Source of the DNA: Odiellus spinosus
Lineage: Eukaryota; Arthropoda; Arachnida; Opiliones; Phalangiidae
Length of the DNA stretch: 64,000 nucleotides
Assembly (NCBI GenBank): GCA_963920705.1
Contig: OY987227.1
Span: 18,067,434-18,131,433 of the forward strand
Direction: 5' to 3'
Position 1 is the first letter of the stretch. Every line of letters starts with the position of its first letter. The notes under the pieces are model-generated. The model was given only the letters and a program-made list of their open reading frames with translations. It did no database searches and was not told the DNA's origin. This document shows, one piece after another, positions 60,901-64,000 of this stretch. A program made the translations under genes and the position numbers.

Positions 60901-63833
60901 GGAAGTTCTTCCCATCAGAGATTTTAAGCTCCCCTGTCTTCATAGTATTGCAATTTGCATTACTTAGAGCGTAGAATTAAACTCATTCAAAAGCACGGTA
61001 GTACTTAGTCGGAATCCCTTTGAATTTTCAACACGTATAAACCTAGAGACCCCGGTATCTCTAATCTTTAATCTCAACACGTTGCATTTTAAAGCTGATT
61101 CGGACGCAAGATATCCCGGAAAAGGGGACATTTAAGTAAGCGCCCGATTTTTTTTTTTTTTTTTTTTTTTTTGAAGCCATTTGCTTAGCGTAACGAAATT
61201 ATCTTTAGTTAGAATCTTGCGCCAATTATAACTACCCCCTTTTCCCATCTCGACTTTTTTGCATTCTTGCTTGGCGTTGATGTTAAAAATAATATTCCTA
61301 TATAGCGTATCGGGGTTAACAATGGTTTGCTTGAACAATTGTTATTTTATATATTACTTGTAGGAATGAGTCCGACATTTTTTTGTATTTGTTATTTGTA
61401 TACGTTAGAGAGATATTTCCGATTTATATTTAATATAATTTGCGAAGGGATATATATGTACGTTATATTTGTGCAAAAATTGAATCGTTTGTTTTCCTGA
61501 TTCCAGAACTTTTAATATATCTCGTTTGACCCTTTTTCAAAGTGGTTTGGTGGGTTATTTTCATTTTTATTTTCGTTTCGTGGTTCGCGCGAGTGCCTAA
61601 TGGATTAAATTGAGATTAGAGGGAAGGTTATCCATTCATTATTTTTGTTATTTTAATATTCAGCGGCAGTCGCGACTCAAAAATTAACATTAAACTTTTG
61701 TTCAACAGCAGAATGCTTCAACGTAACGAAATCTGAGGCCGATTTATACTTAACCTTAAATCTATATATAGTTTGCGTTCATTAACTGTTATAATTTGTA
61801 CAAAAGTGTAGACACAATTGGAAGAAGGATTTCTATATGGCTTTGAGATATTTTGGTGTACCTTATACGTGAGGCGAATTTAAATGGCTTTAACCATGCA
61901 TTAACCTTAGTCTGTGTTTCAAAAAATTATCCTATAATTATACGGAATAATCGAAGGTTCATTTCACTTTTATTCAATTAAAATCTCGTTATAGTGGGAA
62001 ACCCTGCTAGGTTTTAGAAAAACTACACTCTGATTAATTTTGTGAAAAATAAGATTTTATCTGCAAAATATCTCGATACAGCTTTGACATTGTGTTATTT
62101 TGGAGTTTGCGTTTTTGTCTATAGAGTGCCCCGAAGATAGTAATATAAGGAAAATAATCTATTTTGCTAGTTTTTTGTTACTGAATAAAATTTTGTTTGA
62201 GACAACACCGAACACGAATTTAAAATATGTTTTCTTTGAATTTTGAAAAATATGATATCATTATATTTATGACGTTAATTTAATGTTTTTAGGGAAAAGA
62301 TGTCCGCGAAGCTCAATTGCATAATTTGTCAAATCACTTAAAAAGCGGGTTTTCATCGTCTGGGAAAAAATGGATAGTTTTGTTTCCAGAAGGTGGATTC
62401 TTATCAAAGCGACGAGAATCCAGTTTAAAGTAACTATCTCGCTAATATTTTCTTAGCCATTTTTGGCGCGAAAGATTGTCTTAACAACCTACATATCTTC
62501 TACAGATATTCGAGAAAAAATGGACATAGACTCATGTACAACGTCACTTTACCAAGATTAGGGGCTGCCAATCAAATTTTAGATACTTTATCGGCGCAGA
62601 AATTAAAGAAAGACGGTACGAATTTATAAGCTTTTCTTCCTCGAATCAAGTGTTTAAAGAGATTAATGTTTTATTTAGGTCTTGAAAGCGATGCCATTAA
62701 ATGGCTAGTAGATGTTACTATTGCCTACTCGAAAGGGGACCCCGTCCATATTACATCTTCGTACACTCTTGAACCGAGTCCACCGACATGCGTAACGCGT
62801 ATTCATTACCGACTTTTCCCAGTCGAAGCCGTGCCATACGACGATAAGGAAAAGTTTAAAGAATGGCTCTTCGAAAGGTGGTCTGAAAAAGAAGATATGT
62901 TGGAAAATTTCTACAAGTTCGTATATCAAATGGTTTCGTATAAATTTTAAGCCTATAAGCTTTTAGGCTTAAAAATAATATTTATATGATAAAGTCGGGC
63001 AGGAAAGCGGAAATCCGGTTTAACGCCTGTAAAAATGTGCCAACCGTTGCGCTTCGATGTTCTAGGGCTAAGAAATCGCGTAGGGGAGACACACTCATGT
63101 AGCGTGATTCAATCGAGTTTCAATCAATTCTATTTTCGTTATAATTGTTAAAAATTCTAATGAAATTAGGTTTTTTTATGTTAACTTGAGTTAATTATTA
63201 ATGAAGGTTTCTTTGCAATAATTACAATATATTTAATTTAAAAAACAGGACCTTTGGGAAAAGCAATCTAGAGATAATTATTTATACTTAAAGCTAATTT
63301 ATTTATGTACAAAGTTATTGAATTTCTGTTATAGATGGGTTCTGTTTTCACAATTTAGTTTTTTTAGTGAGAGCGAGAGGTTTGACTATTTTAAGGGAGA
63401 TATAAAACCAGACGCACTTTGGATGTTTATATGGTGAGAATTTATGCGAAACTTTCGGTTTCTTTTCTTGATAACTAACAGAACTGGCGAGTTCGTCCCT
63501 CGTCCAAATTTTCCCCAACTAATCGCCGACTCTGGAATCATCCCTGAATGTCCATCAGCGCGTCGGCGAGATCCTCTCCATAAATACACCTATTTTAACT
63601 TTTTCCTTTTGCACGTAGCATTCATCAGTTTAACCATATTCAGGTTGCATATTTTATATAATTATAATCAAGAGTATATGAAAACTCTACACAAGAGTAT
63701 ACACTTTAGCCACTCGCTCAAACTTGCGTCCGTAACATTTCGGAAACTCGAACAATATCGTGACCAAGAAAAATTTGTTTTGAGACTTTTTGGGCTAGCG
63801 TTGGCGCCCCCCCCTCCCCATCCCTTGTTGTAA
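57901..63833 (+). CDS. LPGAT1: LPGAT1-type lysophospholipid acyltransferase, copy B
   Basis: Exons: 57901-58132, 58614-58831, 62293-62429, 62506-62615, 62679-62916, 63482 to 63833 or an internal donor. Introns 1-4 match copy A in position and phase, and exon 3 is 137 nt in both. Landmarks: FPTYIFWMG; NHQSTAD (HX4D, about His99/Asp104); FRYTNFGIVSWIRGDFFIS; IVLFPEGGFLSKR; VTLPRLGA; KWLVDVTIAY; IHYRLFPVEAVP; EDMLENFYKTGEFVPRP. The last junction restores FYKTGEF, matching FYQTGSF in copy A. All active-site motifs are intact, so the copy is probably a functional ER acyltransferase with its own specificity. The C-terminus is unsettled: reading on gives a stop at 63833 and 428 aa with a proline-rich tail, but a GTATAT donor at about 63676, shortly after the last membrane segment (FFLLHVAFISLTIF), could splice to an acceptor at 63991 and run past the window. 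Intron 2 is 3.5 kb. Confidence 0.88.
59072..59131. repeat. 60-bp imperfect hairpin in LPGAT1-like B intron 2
   Basis: GTTCAGCGATGCATACCG is followed by a 25-base loop and CGGTATGCGCCGCTGAAC. The stem is about 17 bp, unusually GC-rich for this region. A run of 16 G lies shortly after, at 59194-59209. Confidence 0.8.
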
Positions 63834-64000
63834 CCTGAACTTTGTATAGGTCCAGCTAGCGACCCATAATGCATTATTCTCCACCTCAGAGAGAGGAGGG
63901 GGATCTGTGTACCTAGCAAACTAATCTTCATATACTCTCGTTATAATACAACTAATAATATTATATTAATTCCTAAATTAATTAATTTCAGTTGGTACAT

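Overview
This is eukaryotic nuclear DNA, AT-rich, with GT-AG introns, many mononucleotide runs and many short inverted-repeat transposons. The spliced proteins resemble animal ones, and the compact exons and single MAPKBP1/WDR62-type gene suggest an arthropod, most likely an insect. The species cannot be fixed by reading alone. Most genes are split into small exons, so they had to be assembled by splice sites, frame and family resemblance.

Layout: 1-20786 holds no recognisable gene. It carries TIR elements, a ~173-bp satellite (about 6961-8215), a 1.42-kb TIR transposon (10434-11853) and minisatellites. 20787-34428 (+) is a 25-exon MAPKBP1/WDR62 orthologue (1530 aa) with a 6.2-kb, transposon-filled first intron. 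35325-36214 (-) is a six-exon GINS1/PSF1 gene (189 aa), convergent with WDR62. 36584-39479 (+) is a nine-exon CCDC9-family gene (603 aa) that shares a 369-bp divergent promoter region with GINS1. 41507-41915 (-) is a two-exon gene for a 119-aa putative tail-anchored membrane protein that I do not recognise. 43801-46452 (+) and 57901-63833 or beyond (+) are two tandem LPGAT1-type acyltransferase genes with the same intron positions, separated by 11.4 kb of repeats.

The genes do not form one pathway. WDR62 (spindle/JNK scaffold), GINS1 (CMG helicase) and CCDC9 (exon-junction-associated) are housekeeping genes. The LPGAT1 pair is a lineage duplication in phospholipid remodelling. The items most worth checking are the unrecognised tail-anchored protein, the divergent C-terminus of the second LPGAT1 copy, the W-rich decapeptide array in CCDC9, and the transposons whose internal sequence seeds tandem arrays. 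No tRNA or rRNA gene, CRISPR array or viral gene was recognised.
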